Positions 42,968 to 57,152 are shown, counted from the first letter of the stretch. The stretch is DNA of 64,000 nt from Candidatus Accumulibacter aalborgensis (GCF_900089955.1 NZ_FLQX01000106.1:1-64000); one strand, 5' to 3'. A program made the numbers and translations. Notes: generated by a model not told the origin, from the letters alone.

Positions 42968-42987
42968 CTGTCGACCTTGCGGATCGG

Positions 42988-43203
42988 TTAAGCCGACTTG
43001 CGAATCGCGCCGTACTTCTGGTTGAACTTTTCGACGCGGCCAGCGGTATCGATGATCTTTTGCTTGCCGGTGTAAAAAGGATGGCAGGCCGCGCACACTT
43101 CGACATGCAGCGCTTTCTTCATCGTCGAACGCGTGGTGAAGGTGTTGCCGCAGGAGCAGGTCACCATGATCTCGTTGTATGCGGGGTGTGCGTTGGCTTT
43201 CAT
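42988..43203 (-). CDS. rpmE: 50S ribosomal protein L31
   Basis: A 71-residue ribosomal protein of the zinc-binding type: CSCGNTF supplies the first two Cys and [13 protein letters not shown] the second pair. The rest matches L31 ([16 protein letters not shown]). In bacteria with two L31 forms, this Cys-containing one is used when zinc is sufficient. It lies downstream of rho on the same strand and has its own terminator. Confidence 0.96.
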   Translation of the reverse strand: MKANAHPAYNEIMVTCSCGNTFTTRSTMKKALHVEVCAACHPFYTGKQKIIDTAGRVEKFNQKYGAIRKSA

Positions 43204-43219
43204 CTGGTACTTTTCCTGT

Positions 43220-43246
43220 ATGTTAGATCAGTCCGTCCATGGTCAA
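43220..43246 (-). promoter_or_regulatory. Candidate rpmE promoter
   Basis: Read on the minus strand, TTGACC (43241-43246) and TAACAT (43220-43225) are separated by 15 bp. They lie 17 bp upstream of the rpmE ATG. Spacer is short, so confidence is low. Confidence 0.3.
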
Positions 43247-43330
43247 CAATCGACGACCGGAAGGCAATGCCATGAGAACGACCGCGATTATCGGCGATTT
43301 TCCTCTGCTCTGCAATCGTGCACGACGTGA

Positions 43331-44587
43331 TCACCGGCGCATGGAGTCGAAAAACTCGGCGTTGTTCTTGGTGGCCTTGATCTTGTCGAGCAAAAACTCC
43401 ATCGCTTCGAGATCATCCATGTTGTAGAGCAACTTGCGCAGGACCCACATTTTTTGCAGAACGTCGGGCTTGAGCAGAAGTTCTTCTCGGCGGGTGCCCG
43501 AGCGGTTGACGTTGATCGCCGGGTATACCCGCTTCTCGGCCATGCGGCGATCGAGGTGGATTTCCATGTTCCCGGTTCCCTTGAACTCTTCGTAGATCAC
43601 GTCGTCCATGCGGCTGCCGGTATCAATCAGCGCGGTGGCGATGATGGTCAGCGAACCTCCCTCCTCGATGTTTCGCGCGGCACCAAAGAAACGTTTTGGC
43701 TTTTGTAGCGCATTGGCGTCGACACCGCCGGTCAGGACCTTTCCGGAGGCCGGCTGCACGGTGTTGTATGCGCGCGCCAGGCGCGTGATCGAGTCGAGCA
43801 GGATGACCACGTCGCGCTTGTGTTCGATCAGTCGCTTGGCTTTTTCAATGACCATCTCGGCCACTTGTACATGGCGCGTCGCCGGTTCGTCAAACGTCGA
43901 GGCAACCACCTCGCCACGCACCGAGCGGGTCATCTCGGTGACTTCCTCGGGCCGTTCATCGATCAACAGGACGATGACCGTGACGTCCGGATGGTTGGTA
44001 GTGATCGCGTGTGCGATGTGTTGCATCATCACGGTCTTGCCACTCTTCGGGCTGGCGACGAGCAGGCCACGCTGCCCCTTGCCGATTGGCGCGATGATGT
44101 CGATTATGCGGCTGGTGATGTTCTCTTCACCCCGGATGTCACGCTCGAGTTTCATGTGCTCGGCGGGGTGCAGCGGGGTCAGGTTCTCGAAGAGAATCTT
44201 GTTCTTCGACGCCTCGGGTGCTTCGCCGTTGATCTTGTCAACCTTGACCAGCGCAAAATAGCGTTCGCCATCCTTGGGTGTGCGGATTTCGCCTTCGATA
44301 GTGTCGCCGGTGTGGAGGTTGAAACGCCGGATCTGGCTTGGGCTGACGTAGATGTCGTCGGTGCTGGCGAGGTAGGAGGTGTCGGGTGAGCGCAGGAAGC
44401 CGAAACCGTCGGACAGCGTTTCCAGCGTGCCGTCGCCAAAGATGCTCTCGCCTTTCCGGGCCTGATTTTTGAGTAGCGCGAAAATCAATTCGTGTTTGCG
44501 CAGTCGGTTTGCGCCCTCGACATTGTTGGTGATGGCCATGTCGAGAAGCTGGCTTACATGAAGTGCCTTGAGTTCGGATAAGTGCAT
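43331..44587 (-). CDS. rho: Transcription termination factor Rho
   Basis: Hexameric RNA helicase for factor-dependent termination. The 418-residue protein has the N-terminal helical domain ([16 protein letters not shown]), the RNA-binding cold-shock-like fold ([20 protein letters not shown]), the Walker A motif ([10 protein letters not shown]), Walker B ([16 protein letters not shown]) and the Q/R loops ([20 protein letters not shown]). No inserted acidic domain is present. Located between trxA and rpmE, all on the minus strand. Confidence 0.98.
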   Translation of the reverse strand: MHLSELKALHVSQLLDMAITNNVEGANRLRKHELIFALLKNQARKGESIFGDGTLETLSDGFGFLRSPDTSYLASTDDIYVSPSQIRRFNLHTGDTIEGEIRTPKDGERYFALVKVDKINGEAPEASKNKILFENLTPLHPAEHMKLERDIRGEENITSRIIDIIAPIGKGQRGLLVASPKSGKTVMMQHIAHAITTNHPDVTVIVLLIDERPEEVTEMTRSVRGEVVASTFDEPATRHVQVAEMVIEKAKRLIEHKRDVVILLDSITRLARAYNTVQPASGKVLTGGVDANALQKPKRFFGAARNIEEGGSLTIIATALIDTGSRMDDVIYEEFKGTGNMEIHLDRRMAEKRVYPAINVNRSGTRREELLLKPDVLQKMWVLRKLLYNMDDLEAMEFLLDKIKATKNNAEFFDSMRR

Positions 44588-44739
44588 GTGCTGGAGACGA
44601 GGAAGGGAAAAACCAGGGAAGAGCCAGACGGGCCGCGCGCTAACGCGTATGGAACACGTGCTGGGGAAGTGCCGTGGGAGCGGGCGGGGCTTGCTGCAGG
44701 GAGAGGATGCCTGAAGAGTCTGCGCTGGCTCTTGATGTG

Positions 44740-44765
44740 CGATGGGTCAGGTGCGGCACCCATCG
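44740..44765 (-). other. Stem-loop in the trxA-rho intergenic region
   Basis: Perfect 8-bp inverted repeat CGATGGGT / ACCCATCG with a 10-base loop, in the 203-bp gap between trxA and rho. No T run follows, so it is not an obvious terminator. The gap could hold a rho leader with autoregulatory structure; this is inference. Confidence 0.4.
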
Positions 44766-44790
44766 AACCTGCAGGCTGAGGTTAACGACT

Positions 44791-45117
44791 TTAGAGGTTG
44801 CTGTCAATAAAGGTGATCAGTTGCGACCTGGACAGCGCGCCGACCTTGGTCGCTTCGACATTGCCATTCTTGAACAGCATCAAGGTCGGAATGCCGCGAA
44901 TGCCGTAGCTGGCCGGCGTCTTCTGGTTGTCGTCGATGTTCAACTTGGCCACTTTCAGCCGGCCGGCGTAGTCAGTGGCGATGTCCTCAAGGAGGGGTGC
45001 AATCATCTTGCACGGGCCGCACCATTCGGCCCAGTAATCAACGAGAACCGGCTGGTCCGATTGCAGTACATCGGCGCCGAAACTATCGTCCGAAACGTGA
45101 TGGATGTGTTCGCTCAT
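44791..45117 (-). CDS. trxA: Thioredoxin
   Basis: Small disulfide reductase of 108 residues with the active site WCGPCK in [20 protein letters not shown], the cis-Pro loop [11 protein letters not shown] and the standard C-terminal helix. It reduces ribonucleotide reductase and other targets in the cytoplasm. The arrangement trxA-rho is common in proteobacteria. A GAGAGG site precedes the ATG. Confidence 0.97.
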   Translation of the reverse strand: MSEHIHHVSDDSFGADVLQSDQPVLVDYWAEWCGPCKMIAPLLEDIATDYAGRLKVAKLNIDDNQKTPASYGIRGIPTLMLFKNGNVEATKVGALSRSQLITFIDSNL

Positions 45118-45321
45118 TTAAGAAAGCCTCTCGCGGGAACTGGGATGGGATGCGTGGCGGATGCGGGTGGAGCGGCGAGTTGACTGAAATCCTAGCCGCG
45201 TGCCTGTTCAGCCAGCTTCGCTATGCTAGCGAAAAAATCGCTGCAAGGGAAGCCGCCGGTTTGTCTCGCAGGCAGCAAATGCGCTATAGTCATCTACGTT
45301 CCACATTTCCGAATCGAGACA

Positions 45322-45645
45322 ATGGCCTACGTCGTTACTGAGAACTGCATCAAATGTAAATTCACGGACTGTGTCGATGTCTGTCCCGTCGACTGCTTCC
45401 ACGAGGGTCCGAATTTCCTGGTGATCGACCCTGATGAGTGCATCGATTGTACCCTGTGTGTTCCGGAGTGTCCGGCAGAGGCGATTTACGCCGAGGACGA
45501 TGTGCCGGATACGCAGCGCGCCTTCATCGCACTCAATGCGCAGTTGGCCAAAGGCTGGCCGACGATCGTCGAACGCAAGGAGCCACCGGCTGACGCGGAG
45601 GAATGGAACAACAAGCCCGACAAGCTGCAGTTCCTCGCGCGGTGA
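45322..45645 (+). CDS. fdxA: Seven-iron ferredoxin
   Basis: A 107-residue FdxA-type ferredoxin. Cys9, Cys17 and Cys50 are placed as ligands of the [3Fe-4S] cluster and Cys21, Cys40, Cys43 and Cys46 as ligands of the [4Fe-4S] cluster. This is the same spacing as Azotobacter ferredoxin I, shifted by one. The C-terminal tail ([20 protein letters not shown]) is also typical. Start ATG gives [17 protein letters not shown]. Partner enzymes cannot be told from context. Confidence 0.95.
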   Translation: MAYVVTENCIKCKFTDCVDVCPVDCFHEGPNFLVIDPDECIDCTLCVPECPAEAIYAEDDVPDTQRAFIALNAQLAKGWPTIVERKEPPADAEEWNNKPDKLQFLAR

Positions 45646-45694
45646 GCCCGTAGGGGCGGTGAAACTCATAACAGACGACTAAAGAGGAGAGCAG

Positions 45695-47371
45695 GTGGAC
45701 AAGATCTGGCTAAAGAGCTATCAGAAAGGCGTTCCCGCCGAGATTGACGTACACGAATTTCAGTCGCTTGGTGAATTATTCGAGAAAAGCGTGACGCAGT
45801 ACCGCGATCGGGTGGCCTATATCAACATGGGCATCGAACTGACGTACGGCGAACTCGACAAGCTTTCACGCGATTTCGCCGCCTATCTGCAGTCGGTCCT
45901 CAAGCTGCCGCTGGGTGCCCGCGTGGCGATCATGATGCCCAACGTCCTTCAGTACCCGATCTCGATTTTTGGCGCCCTGCGTGCGGGTTATGTGGTGGTC
46001 AACGTCAACCCGTTGTACACACCACGCGAACTGGAGCATCAACTGAAGGACTCTGGTGCCGAAGTCATCGTCATTCTGGAGAATTTCGCCGTCACCCTCG
46101 AGCAGGTGCTCGCCAGGACGCCGGTCAAGCATGTCGTCATGGCTCGCCTGGGGGACATGCTCGGTTTTCCAAAAGGTGCCGTCGTCAATTTCGTCGTCAA
46201 GTATGTCAAAAAGATGGTCCCGGCCTGGAGCCTGCCGCGCGCGGTCAATTTTCGGACGGCGCTCGCCAAGGGTGCCTCCGCCGAGTTGAAGTCGGTCAAG
46301 GTGACGCCGGACGACCTCGCTTTCCTGCAGTACACGGGTGGCACGACCGGACTCTCGAAAGGCGCGATGCTGATCCATCGCAACATCCTTGCCAATCTGG
46401 CACAGGCGCATGCCTGGATCCAGCCGGCACTGGGCAGCGAGCAGCACATGGTCGTCACGGCGTTGCCGCTATACCACATCTTCGCCTTGACGGCGAACTG
46501 TTTCACCTTCTTCAAGATCGGCGCCAGCAACCTGCTGATTACCAACCCTCGCGACATTCCGGGCTTCGTCGCGGAATTGGGCAAGTACCCGTTTACGGTG
46601 ATCACCGGCGTCAACACCCTGTTCAACGCCCTGCTCAATAGCGATGCCTTTTGCGCACTCAACTTCAGCCGGCTCAAGGTGACTCTCGGTGGTGGCATGG
46701 CCGTGCAAAAAGCGGTTGCCGAGAAATGGAAACAGGTGACCGGCAAGCCACTGATCGAGGCCTATGGTCTGACCGAAACCTCGCCGGCGGCGACCATCAA
46801 TCCGCTCGACATTCCCGAGTACACCGGTGCGATTGGCGTGCCAATCTCGTCGACCGAGGTGGTCATTCGCGATGACGCGGGCACTGATGTTCCTCTGGGC
46901 GAGCGCGGTGAACTCTGCATTCGTGGTCCGCAGGTGATGAAGGGTTACTACAACCGACCTGAAGAGACAGCCAAGGTCATCATGGCCGACGGCTTTCTAT
47001 TGACCGGCGACATTGCGGTGATGGACGAAAGAGGCTACGTGCGCATCGTCGACCGGAAGAAGGACATGATTCTGGTGTCCGGATTCAATGTTTACCCGAA
47101 CGAGGTCGAGGATGTCGTCGCCCAGCATCCCGGCGTGCTGGAAGTCGCCGCAGTGGGCGTGCCGCACGACAAGTCGGGCGAGGCGGTCAAGATTTTCGTC
47201 GTCAAGAAGGACCCAGCGCTCACTGCCGAGGCGCTGATCGCCCATTGTCGGGAACATCTGACCGGCTACAAGGTGCCCGGACAGGTCGAGTTCCGCACCG
47301 ACTTGCCGAAAACCAACGTCGGCAAGATCCTGCGCCGCGAACTGCGCGACGAGGCGCTCAAGCAGGGCTGA
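45695..47371 (+). CDS. fadD: Long-chain fatty acid-CoA ligase
   Basis: AMP-forming acyl-CoA synthetase of 558 residues, activating fatty acids for beta-oxidation or lipid synthesis. The nucleotide-binding motif is [14 protein letters not shown], followed by [16 protein letters not shown] and the C-terminal [20 protein letters not shown] and catalytic Lys in [14 protein letters not shown]. FadD-like features such as the linker near [15 protein letters not shown] are present. The GTG start follows a GAGGAG site. It could feed acyl-CoA to the wax ester genes, but it is 8 kb away. Confidence 0.93.
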   Translation: MDKIWLKSYQKGVPAEIDVHEFQSLGELFEKSVTQYRDRVAYINMGIELTYGELDKLSRDFAAYLQSVLKLPLGARVAIMMPNVLQYPISIFGALRAGYVVVNVNPLYTPRELEHQLKDSGAEVIVILENFAVTLEQVLARTPVKHVVMARLGDMLGFPKGAVVNFVVKYVKKMVPAWSLPRAVNFRTALAKGASAELKSVKVTPDDLAFLQYTGGTTGLSKGAMLIHRNILANLAQAHAWIQPALGSEQHMVVTALPLYHIFALTANCFTFFKIGASNLLITNPRDIPGFVAELGKYPFTVITGVNTLFNALLNSDAFCALNFSRLKVTLGGGMAVQKAVAEKWKQVTGKPLIEAYGLTETSPAATINPLDIPEYTGAIGVPISSTEVVIRDDAGTDVPLGERGELCIRGPQVMKGYYNRPEETAKVIMADGFLLTGDIAVMDERGYVRIVDRKKDMILVSGFNVYPNEVEDVVAQHPGVLEVAAVGVPHDKSGEAVKIFVVKKDPALTAEALIAHCREHLTGYKVPGQVEFRTDLPKTNVGKILRRELRDEALKQG

Positions 47372-47998
47372 TCAATTCTTGGCGGCATACTGCTGCAGGT
47401 ATTCGGTGGTCACAGGATGCTTGTTGCGCGCAGCGTAGAAGATCGGCGTTTTTCCGTGTTTGTCCTCGCTCCGTGGATTGGCTCCATGTTCAATGAGCAC
47501 TCGCGAGATTCTTGGCTGACCCGTCGCGGCAGCCAGATGGAGGGGCGTCTGGCCGGCATCGGTGGTCGCGTTCACATCGGCTTTCCTGTCGAGCAGCAGT
47601 TCGATCTCCTGCTTGGCACCGACCAGCACTGCCGCGTGCAAGGGCGCCATTCCAATGCGATCTCGGGCATCGATGCGCGCACCACTGATGAGCAGGAACT
47701 CGGATACCTTGGTGCGGCCATAGAAGGCTGCCATGTGGAGTGGCGTTCTGCCCAGCGCGTCGGTGACGTTGACCTCGGCGCCGCCTTCGAGCAGCGTCTT
47801 GATCTCGGCCAGATCGCCGCGGCTTGCCGCTCGTGCCAGCGGAGAACTGGCCGTCGGGGTGTCGGCGGTGGGCGGTGGTGCAGGGGGCAGTTGTTTTGTC
47901 GTGCTGGCCGTGCTCTCAGGTGCCTTGTCGCAGGCGCTCAGGGCCAACGACAAGAGGGCAATGGCAATCAGCGTGACGCGAGATACGGCTGTATTCAT
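47372..47998 (-). CDS. Ankyrin-repeat lipoprotein
   Basis: A 208-residue exported protein. A signal peptide with lipobox LSAC (Cys near residue 23) is followed by a Pro/Thr-rich linker and about four ankyrin repeats (GRTPLHMAAFYGRTKVSEFL, GMAPLHAAVLVGAKQEIELL, GQTPLHLAAATGQPRISRVL). It likely acts in protein-protein contacts at the envelope. Its stop directly abuts the convergent fadD stop. Confidence 0.9.
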   Translation of the reverse strand: MNTAVSRVTLIAIALLSLALSACDKAPESTASTTKQLPPAPPPTADTPTASSPLARAASRGDLAEIKTLLEGGAEVNVTDALGRTPLHMAAFYGRTKVSEFLLISGARIDARDRIGMAPLHAAVLVGAKQEIELLLDRKADVNATTDAGQTPLHLAAATGQPRISRVLIEHGANPRSEDKHGKTPIFYAARNKHPVTTEYLQQYAAKN

Positions 47999-48089
47999 CT
48001 GAGAAGTTCTCCTCTACGCTTGGCGGCTGGCCTCGCGCATATTAACATCGCTGCTGACGACTACCGTTGGTTGCCTGGAGGTTGCAGTC

Positions 48090-48632
48090 ATGCTGATCCA
48101 TCTTGATCGTTCCGCCCTGTTGCTGGTCGATTTGCAGGAGCGTCTTCAGCCGGCGATCGACGAGGCTGCGCAGGTGCTTGAAGCCAGCCTCTGGCTGACC
48201 AGAGTGGCGCAGCGTCTGGACGTTCCGGTGATCTGCACCGAGCAGTATCCGCGAGGCCTGGGGCCAACCTTGCCAGTCTTGCGGAGCTTGCTCCCGGATC
48301 AATGCGTCGTCGAGAAGATCCATTTCTCGGCGGTTGCCGAGGGTGGCCTGTGGCGAGCGCCCGGAGGCGACCGAGCGCAGTTCGTCGTGGCCGGCACCGA
48401 AGCGCATGTCTGCGTTCTACAGACAGTACTCGATCTGCTCGCCGCAGGTCGCCGGGTCTTCGTCGTCGAGGATGCCGTCGGGTCGCGGCGAAGCGCGGAC
48501 AAGGCCTTGGCCCTGGCACGCATGCGCAGTCACGGAGCCGATATCGTGTCGCGCGAAATGGTCGTCTTCGAGTGGTTACGGCAGGCGGGTAGCGACCTTT
48601 TTCGCAACCTCAGTCGCGAGTTCATTCGCTGA
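48090..48632 (+). CDS. Isochorismatase-family cysteine hydrolase
   Basis: A 180-residue hydrolase with the family triad Asp14 (LLLVDLQERL), Lys76 (VEKIHFSA) and Cys108 (GTEAHVCVLQT). The overall layout resembles YcaC/nicotinamidase-like members. The conserved cis-peptide region before Cys is present (VVAGTEAHVC). Substrate not predictable. Upstream of pyrG by 106 bp, probably a separate unit. Confidence 0.9.
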   Translation: MLIHLDRSALLLVDLQERLQPAIDEAAQVLEASLWLTRVAQRLDVPVICTEQYPRGLGPTLPVLRSLLPDQCVVEKIHFSAVAEGGLWRAPGGDRAQFVVAGTEAHVCVLQTVLDLLAAGRRVFVVEDAVGSRRSADKALALARMRSHGADIVSREMVVFEWLRQAGSDLFRNLSREFIR

Positions 48633-48660
48633 GCACGGCCGGCGGTGGAGCCGTCGGTAA

Positions 48661-51215
<2,555 letters not shown>

Positions 51216-51225
51216 TGGCTGCTGA

Positions 51226-52566
<1,341 letters not shown>

Positions 52567-52590
52567 TCCTCTGCGTAGAGGTCCGCTGCC

Positions 52591-52947
52591 GTGCGCTGGC
52601 TTGCTGTCGCGCTGCTCGTCGTGATCGCCCTGCTGCAGCATCCGCTGTGGTTGGGCAAGGGCGGCTGGCAGCGGGTGTGGGATGTCGATCGGCAGTTGCA
52701 GCAGCAGCGGGAAGCCAACAAGAAGCTGGAGATGCGCAACGCCGGTCTCGATGCCGAAGTGCGCGATCTGAAGCAGGGCTACGATGCCATCGAGGAGCGT
52801 GCTCGCTTCGAGCTCGGCATGGTCAAGCAGGACGAGATCTTTGTCCAGATTGCCGACAAACCTGCGGCCGAGAAGATCGCCGCTCCGGTCGCCGAGAAAG
52901 CCACCGCGGCGCCCCGACCGGCAAGGCAGCCAACGCCAAAACGCTAG
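52591..52947 (+). CDS. ftsB: Cell division protein FtsB
   Basis: Small bitopic divisome protein that forms FtsQLB. The 118-residue product has a short N-terminus, one transmembrane helix ([18 protein letters not shown]) and a periplasmic coiled coil (about 30-75; [20 protein letters not shown]) followed by the conserved [17 protein letters not shown]. The Ala/Pro-rich C-terminal tail is longer than in E. coli. GTG start, 24 bp after eno. Confidence 0.93.
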   Translation: MRWLAVALLVVIALLQHPLWLGKGGWQRVWDVDRQLQQQREANKKLEMRNAGLDAEVRDLKQGYDAIEERARFELGMVKQDEIFVQIADKPAAEKIAAPVAEKATAAPRPARQPTPKR

Positions 52948-52987
52948 TCGCGGGCCTCGCCGGTTCTTGCCTGGTGCGCCTGCAGGC

Positions 52988-53689
52988 CTATTCGAGCAAC
53001 TCGATCTGACCGGCGACGGTCGCGCTGATCTGGGTGTCGCCGGCCTCGATCGGCATCGGTGTTGCCTGGGCTGCGGCCAGCCCGGCCGAGCGCATCATCG
53101 TGGTCAGCGGTGCCTGGCCACCATTGTTGATCACTAGGTGTTTGATCCGGTAAGGCTTGCCCAGGGTGTCGGCAATCACTTTGGCGCGTGACTTGAAGGC
53201 GGCGATGGCATCGATCATGGCTTCGCTTTCGGCCTTCTTTCGGGTTTCCGGCGCCGGCAGCATCATCAGGTTGGCGATGCCCATCGACGTCTGGAGTTTG
53301 CCCAACAAGTCGGAGAGAGCTGCCGTATCGCCGGTTTCCAGCGTCAGGTCTGAACGCATTCGCCAGCCTTCAATCGTGCTGCCCTTGGCATAGACGGGAT
53401 AGGTGTGGGTGGCACCACTCTGCGCCTTGATATTGCTGTATCCTCTGGCCGTCTTCAGGCCCGCGGCGATCAGGCCATTGACGCGCGTGGCCAGGTCGCC
53501 CGGCGTCGTACCGCTGGCTTCGGCAAAGACGGTGGCCCGCGCCAGGTCGTTGGCTGCAGGTCGACTGGCTTCGGCGGCGAGATCGATGGTCGTCCCGGTG
53601 TCGACCGGCGCGGCAGGTACGGGTGTCGCGAGGAGCAGGGCGAGGATGGACAAGGGGTGTCGTAGACATAGAGACCGCAAGTAAGTCAT
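52988..53689 (-). CDS. SIMPL (DUF541) domain exported protein
   Basis: A 233-residue periplasmic protein with an N-terminal signal peptide (LSILALLLATPVPA) and the SIMPL/DUF541 fold: ATVFAEASGTTPGDLATRVN near the N-terminus, TYPVYAKGSTIEGWRMRSDL in the centre, AFKSRAKVIADTLGKPYRIK toward the end. The ATG at 53689 follows a GGAGAAAC site. Members are linked to envelope stress but have no firm activity. Confidence 0.85.
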   Translation of the reverse strand: MTYLRSLCLRHPLSILALLLATPVPAAPVDTGTTIDLAAEASRPAANDLARATVFAEASGTTPGDLATRVNGLIAAGLKTARGYSNIKAQSGATHTYPVYAKGSTIEGWRMRSDLTLETGDTAALSDLLGKLQTSMGIANLMMLPAPETRKKAESEAMIDAIAAFKSRAKVIADTLGKPYRIKHLVINNGGQAPLTTMMRSAGLAAAQATPMPIEAGDTQISATVAGQIELLE

Positions 53690-53912
53690 GGTTTCTCCGG
53701 ATCGATGTTGCGTTCGCAGCGGGCGCCCGCTGTGCAAGCGACTCGCCGGCTAGTGGCCAACAGCTTGCCTGGCGGCACCGACTGCGTCGTGGCTGGCCTA
53801 TTGTAGCGTGTTACGGGTGTTGCTTTCTTCTGGTCAGGTGTCGGAAGCTTGGTTAGAATCTGCCTCACCCGCTCGCTCCCGTGCGATCGGGAAGGGTCTT
53901 TGAGGGGGCACC

Positions 53913-54383
53913 ATGCTGAAAGCAGGACAGGCAGCTCCGATGTTCGTCCTCCCCGATGCGGATATGGAACTTATCGATATTGCCCAGTTCCAGGGCAGGA
54001 GTAATGTCATTCTCTTTTTCTATCCCAGAGATGGCGCACCGTGCTGTACGTTGCAGGCAACCGATTTCTCTGATCACGAGGATGAATTTGCGCGGTTCGA
54101 CTGCAGGATCCTCGGCATCAGCCGCGACGACTGCATTCAGCACGCAGAGTTTCGGGACAAGCACGGAATTTCGGTGTCTCTCCTCTCGGATGCCGAGGGG
54201 ACGGCGTGTGAACAGTACGGTGTCTGGCAGGCGAGAGAGGTGGATGGTGCCACGAAATACGGCATCCTGCGCTCCACTTTCGTCATCGACAAACAAGGCG
54301 TTCTCCGTCACGTGCTTTACGGAGTGAACGCCAAAGGCCACGCGCGACAAATGCTGCGCGCGGTTAAGGAACTCAATTCATGA
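53913..54383 (+). CDS. Bcp/PrxQ-like peroxiredoxin, altered Cys pattern
   Basis: A 156-residue thiol peroxidase-fold protein. The peroxidatic Cys is Cys45 in FYPRDGAPCCTLQATDF. Typical PrxQ proteins have the resolving Cys five residues later, but position 50 is Thr; an extra Cys44 lies directly before the active Cys. Other Cys at about 70, 81 and 104 could resolve. It probably reduces peroxides, by 1-Cys or an unusual 2-Cys mechanism. Its stop overlaps the SlyD-like start by ATGA. Confidence 0.88.
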   Translation: MLKAGQAAPMFVLPDADMELIDIAQFQGRSNVILFFYPRDGAPCCTLQATDFSDHEDEFARFDCRILGISRDDCIQHAEFRDKHGISVSLLSDAEGTACEQYGVWQAREVDGATKYGILRSTFVIDKQGVLRHVLYGVNAKGHARQMLRAVKELNS

Positions 54384-54904
54384 ATAGGCAAGTTGTCAAA
54401 AATTCGGTGGTCACGCTCGACTACAGCGTAACCGACGTCGATGGTGATCTGGTCGATGCCGGTCAGGAGCCGCTCGTCTATCTGCACGGTGGCTACGATG
54501 ACATTTTTCCGTTGATCGAAGAAGCCGTGCAGGGAAAGGGGGTCGGCCAGTCGGTGGTGGTCAAGATGCAACCCGACGATGCTTTCGGTGAGTATGATGC
54601 GGCGCTCGTCCAGGTCGAGCCACGCAGCCAGTTTCCTGTGGAACTCGAGGTTGGCATGCAGTTTGAAGGGGTGCCCGAGGGCGCTGATGACGGCGACGAC
54701 GAAGGCGACGAAGGCGACGACGAAGACGTCTTGATTTACCGGGTCACCGAAATCGCCGACGACCAGGTGGTGCTCGATGGCAACCATCCGCTGGCCGGAA
54801 TGGCCTTGATCTTCACCTGCACGGTGACCGACATTCGCCCGGCCACAGCCGACGAGATCACTCACGGGCACATGCACGACGGTGATTGCGAAGACGACGA
54901 TTGA
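54380..54904 (+). CDS. SlyD-like FKBP-type peptidyl-prolyl isomerase
   Basis: A 174-residue FKBP of the SlyD class: VTLDYSVTDVDGDLVDAG and PLVYLHGGYDDIFPLIEEAV form the FKBP part, MQPDDAFGEYDAALVQVEPR leads into the inserted chaperone flap, and NHPLAGMALIFTCTVTDIRP returns to the core. An acidic Asp/Glu/Gly tract (residues 101-116) enlarges the flap region. The C-terminus has only two His (HGHMHDGDC), a reduced metal-binding tail. Translationally coupled to the peroxiredoxin gene. Confidence 0.9.
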   Translation: MNRQVVKNSVVTLDYSVTDVDGDLVDAGQEPLVYLHGGYDDIFPLIEEAVQGKGVGQSVVVKMQPDDAFGEYDAALVQVEPRSQFPVELEVGMQFEGVPEGADDGDDEGDEGDDEDVLIYRVTEIADDQVVLDGNHPLAGMALIFTCTVTDIRPATADEITHGHMHDGDCEDDD

Positions 54905-54945
54905 CCGTCGCTGCGAAGACGCAGGTGGCGCTTGTGTCGGGCGCG

Positions 54946-56112
54946 TCAGCGCAGCAGCTTGCCTGAACGATTGACGATGGTAATGTCGACGAAGCGCGAG
55001 CCGGTGTGTCGGTTTGCCGCGAAGCTGATGAATACGCCGCCGGCGTCATAGCTCTTCATGGTCTCGAGGGCCTCGCGCAGTTTCTTGCGGCTTGGATTCG
55101 GGCCCGCTCGGCGCAGTCCTTCGCCGAGCACCTTGGCGCCAAGGTAGCCTTCGACGAAGGTCTGATTGACGCTCACGTCCTTCGGGGCGAACTTCGCGAA
55201 GTTGTCCTGTATTTCGCGAATCAGGGGAACCGAGCGACCGTTCGGGTCGGGAACGACCTGAGTCAGTACCAGCCCCTCGGCTTGCTCGGCGCCGATCGCC
55301 TTGACCACCTGCGCGGCATCGGTCACCGACAGCGCGACATATTGCGCGAAGTTCCCGGCGGCGCGTGACTGCTTGAGGAACTCGGCGCTGGCCGCCGTGT
55401 TGGCGAGCATGATGACCGCCTGTGGTTTGGCGGCGGCGATGGTCTTGACGGCCGCGCCGACGTCGGTCGTGTTCTTCGCGTAGGAGCCCTTGGCGACCAG
55501 TGACCCCCCCGCACTGCCGATCGCCGTTTCAGCGCTGACCAGCGCGTCGCGGCCGAAAGCGTCGTCCTGGAACAGGATGGCAAAGTGGGTGGTGCCAGTG
55601 GTCACGTATTGGTCGACAATCTTGGCGACTTCCTCAGCGTAGCTGGCGCGGGTCATGAATAGCAGCGGGTCGTTGCGTCGTACCAGTGATGCCGCACCGC
55701 TGCGTACGGCAAGCAAGGGAATGCCGGCTTCACTGAGCACTTTCTGGTCGAGCATCGCCTCGACGTTGCCGGTGCCGACGAAGCCGATGAAGGCCACTGG
55801 CTGCGACTCCTTCAGGAGTTCTCGCGCCAGTCGAACCGTCTCGTCGGCCTTGTAGCCGTCATCCTTCGAGACCAGTCGAAGCTTGGCGCCGTGAATTCCT
55901 CCCTCGGCGTTGACCGCGTCGAAGTACAACTGCACTCCTGCGCGCATCTGGCTTCCGGTCGGCGCCAAAGGGCCGCTCAGCGCAGCCACCTGGCCAACGA
56001 CGAGTTCGCCGGCGGTAACGGTCACTGGCGCCAGACCAGTGAGCACGATGGCGACGGCGACAGTTTCGACGGCGGCCAGCAGCGCGTTGCGCAGCAAGGT
56101 GATCAGCTTCAT
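54946..56112 (-). CDS. Periplasmic binding protein of branched-chain amino acid type (orphan)
   Basis: A 388-residue exported protein of the LivJ/LivK-like family. After a signal peptide it shows VGQVAALSGPLAPTGSQMRA, GVQLYFDAVNAEGGIHGAKL, FIGFVGTGNVEAML and LFQDDAFGRDALVSAETAIG, all typical of type I periplasmic receptors. No permease or ATPase genes lie beside it, so it is an orphan that could serve a distant transporter or a sensor. Ligand unknown. Confidence 0.9.
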   Translation of the reverse strand: MKLITLLRNALLAAVETVAVAIVLTGLAPVTVTAGELVVGQVAALSGPLAPTGSQMRAGVQLYFDAVNAEGGIHGAKLRLVSKDDGYKADETVRLARELLKESQPVAFIGFVGTGNVEAMLDQKVLSEAGIPLLAVRSGAASLVRRNDPLLFMTRASYAEEVAKIVDQYVTTGTTHFAILFQDDAFGRDALVSAETAIGSAGGSLVAKGSYAKNTTDVGAAVKTIAAAKPQAVIMLANTAASAEFLKQSRAAGNFAQYVALSVTDAAQVVKAIGAEQAEGLVLTQVVPDPNGRSVPLIREIQDNFAKFAPKDVSVNQTFVEGYLGAKVLGEGLRRAGPNPSRKKLREALETMKSYDAGGVFISFAANRHTGSRFVDITIVNRSGKLLR

Positions 56113-56198
56113 GGTGCAGTCCTCCAGGTGCCCTAGGTCCGTTCAAGTCTAGGGCTTGCCGCGCCGCCTGTCGATTGCCTTTTTTCGCTTTCCCGCCG

Positions 56199-57152
56199 TC
56201 AGTGGTCAGCGTGCGGGTAAACCTCGAAGCGGAAGATCTGTGGCAACTCGCTATCGACGATGACCTTCACCCAGCCCATGACCGGGTAGCCGAAGGTCTC
56301 CAGGCGAGTGAAGTTGGCCAGTGGCCGATGCGTGCGCGGATGGTGCAGCGGGTGGTCGATGCGTTGCCAGTGCGTGTCCCCGTGGACCAGCAGCACCTGG
56401 CCAGGAAAAGCCAGTGTTTCCTGGCGCAGGGTGTCGAGCAATTGACGGTAGCCGGCGTGGGTCAGGCCGATCGCATCGTGCTCGAAGCCCGGGTTGGCCT
56501 GCATGACGATGACCATGCCGGCCGCCGCTTCGCGCCGCGCGAGGGCAAAGCCGTCCCGGAGCCAGGCGATGACGCGCGCGTTGCGCACCACAAATTCCGC
56601 GCTGGGCTCGGTGCCCATGCCGAAGTTGTTGTCCGGACCCGGCACGTTGAGCGACACGAAGAGGACCGGGCCAAGCCGCCAGCGCAGATTTTCCGGATAG
56701 CCTCCGGCCTGCTGTTCCAGCGGCAGCGCCGGCTTGCCGAGCGAGCGCGGTGCGGCGAAAAAAAGCTCGCGCAGTTTCTGCAGCCGCTCGATCGGGTCGA
56801 AGTGGCCGGCAGCGAGTTGACGGCAGTCGGTCCATTCGTTGTCGCCGGGCACATAGATCAGCGGCACGGTCGAGGCGTCGAAAAGCGCCCGGCGGTCGAA
56901 GAACAAGTCATCGCTGCACACCTCACGGCTATCCTTGAAATCGCCGGCATGGACGATGAAGCTGACGTGGTGTGCCGCGATGTGGGCGAGCATCGGCGGC
57001 AGTTCGCGCCTCTCGTAAGAGCTGTACGGGGTGTCACCGATGGCGGCGAAGCGCCAGGTTTCGGCGTGTACTTTGGCTACGCCGGCGGCGAGCAGCAAGG
57101 CAACCGCGGCGAGCAGCGACTTGATCGCTCGCCGCTTGCTTACGCGAGTCAT
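56199..57152 (-). CDS. Exported calcineurin-like metallophosphoesterase
   Basis: A 317-residue protein with an N-terminal signal peptide ([18 protein letters not shown]) and metallophosphoesterase blocks: [31 protein letters not shown] with the Asn-Glu, and [10 protein letters not shown] near the C-terminus. Predicted to be periplasmic; substrate unknown. Its ATG overlaps the mutS stop (ATGA), so the two may be co-translated. Confidence 0.88.
   Translation of the reverse strand: MTRVSKRRAIKSLLAAVALLLAAGVAKVHAETWRFAAIGDTPYSSYERRELPPMLAHIAAHHVSFIVHAGDFKDSREVCSDDLFFDRRALFDASTVPLIYVPGDNEWTDCRQLAAGHFDPIERLQKLRELFFAAPRSLGKPALPLEQQAGGYPENLRWRLGPVLFVSLNVPGPDNNFGMGTEPSAEFVVRNARVIAWLRDGFALARREAAAGMVIVMQANPGFEHDAIGLTHAGYRQLLDTLRQETLAFPGQVLLVHGDTHWQRIDHPLHHPRTHRPLANFTRLETFGYPVMGWVKVIVDSELPQIFRFEVYPHADH

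Noticed and set aside
44740-44765. Intrinsic terminator between trxA and rho
   Set aside because: The hairpin is good but has no T run on the minus strand, so only a stem-loop is reported.
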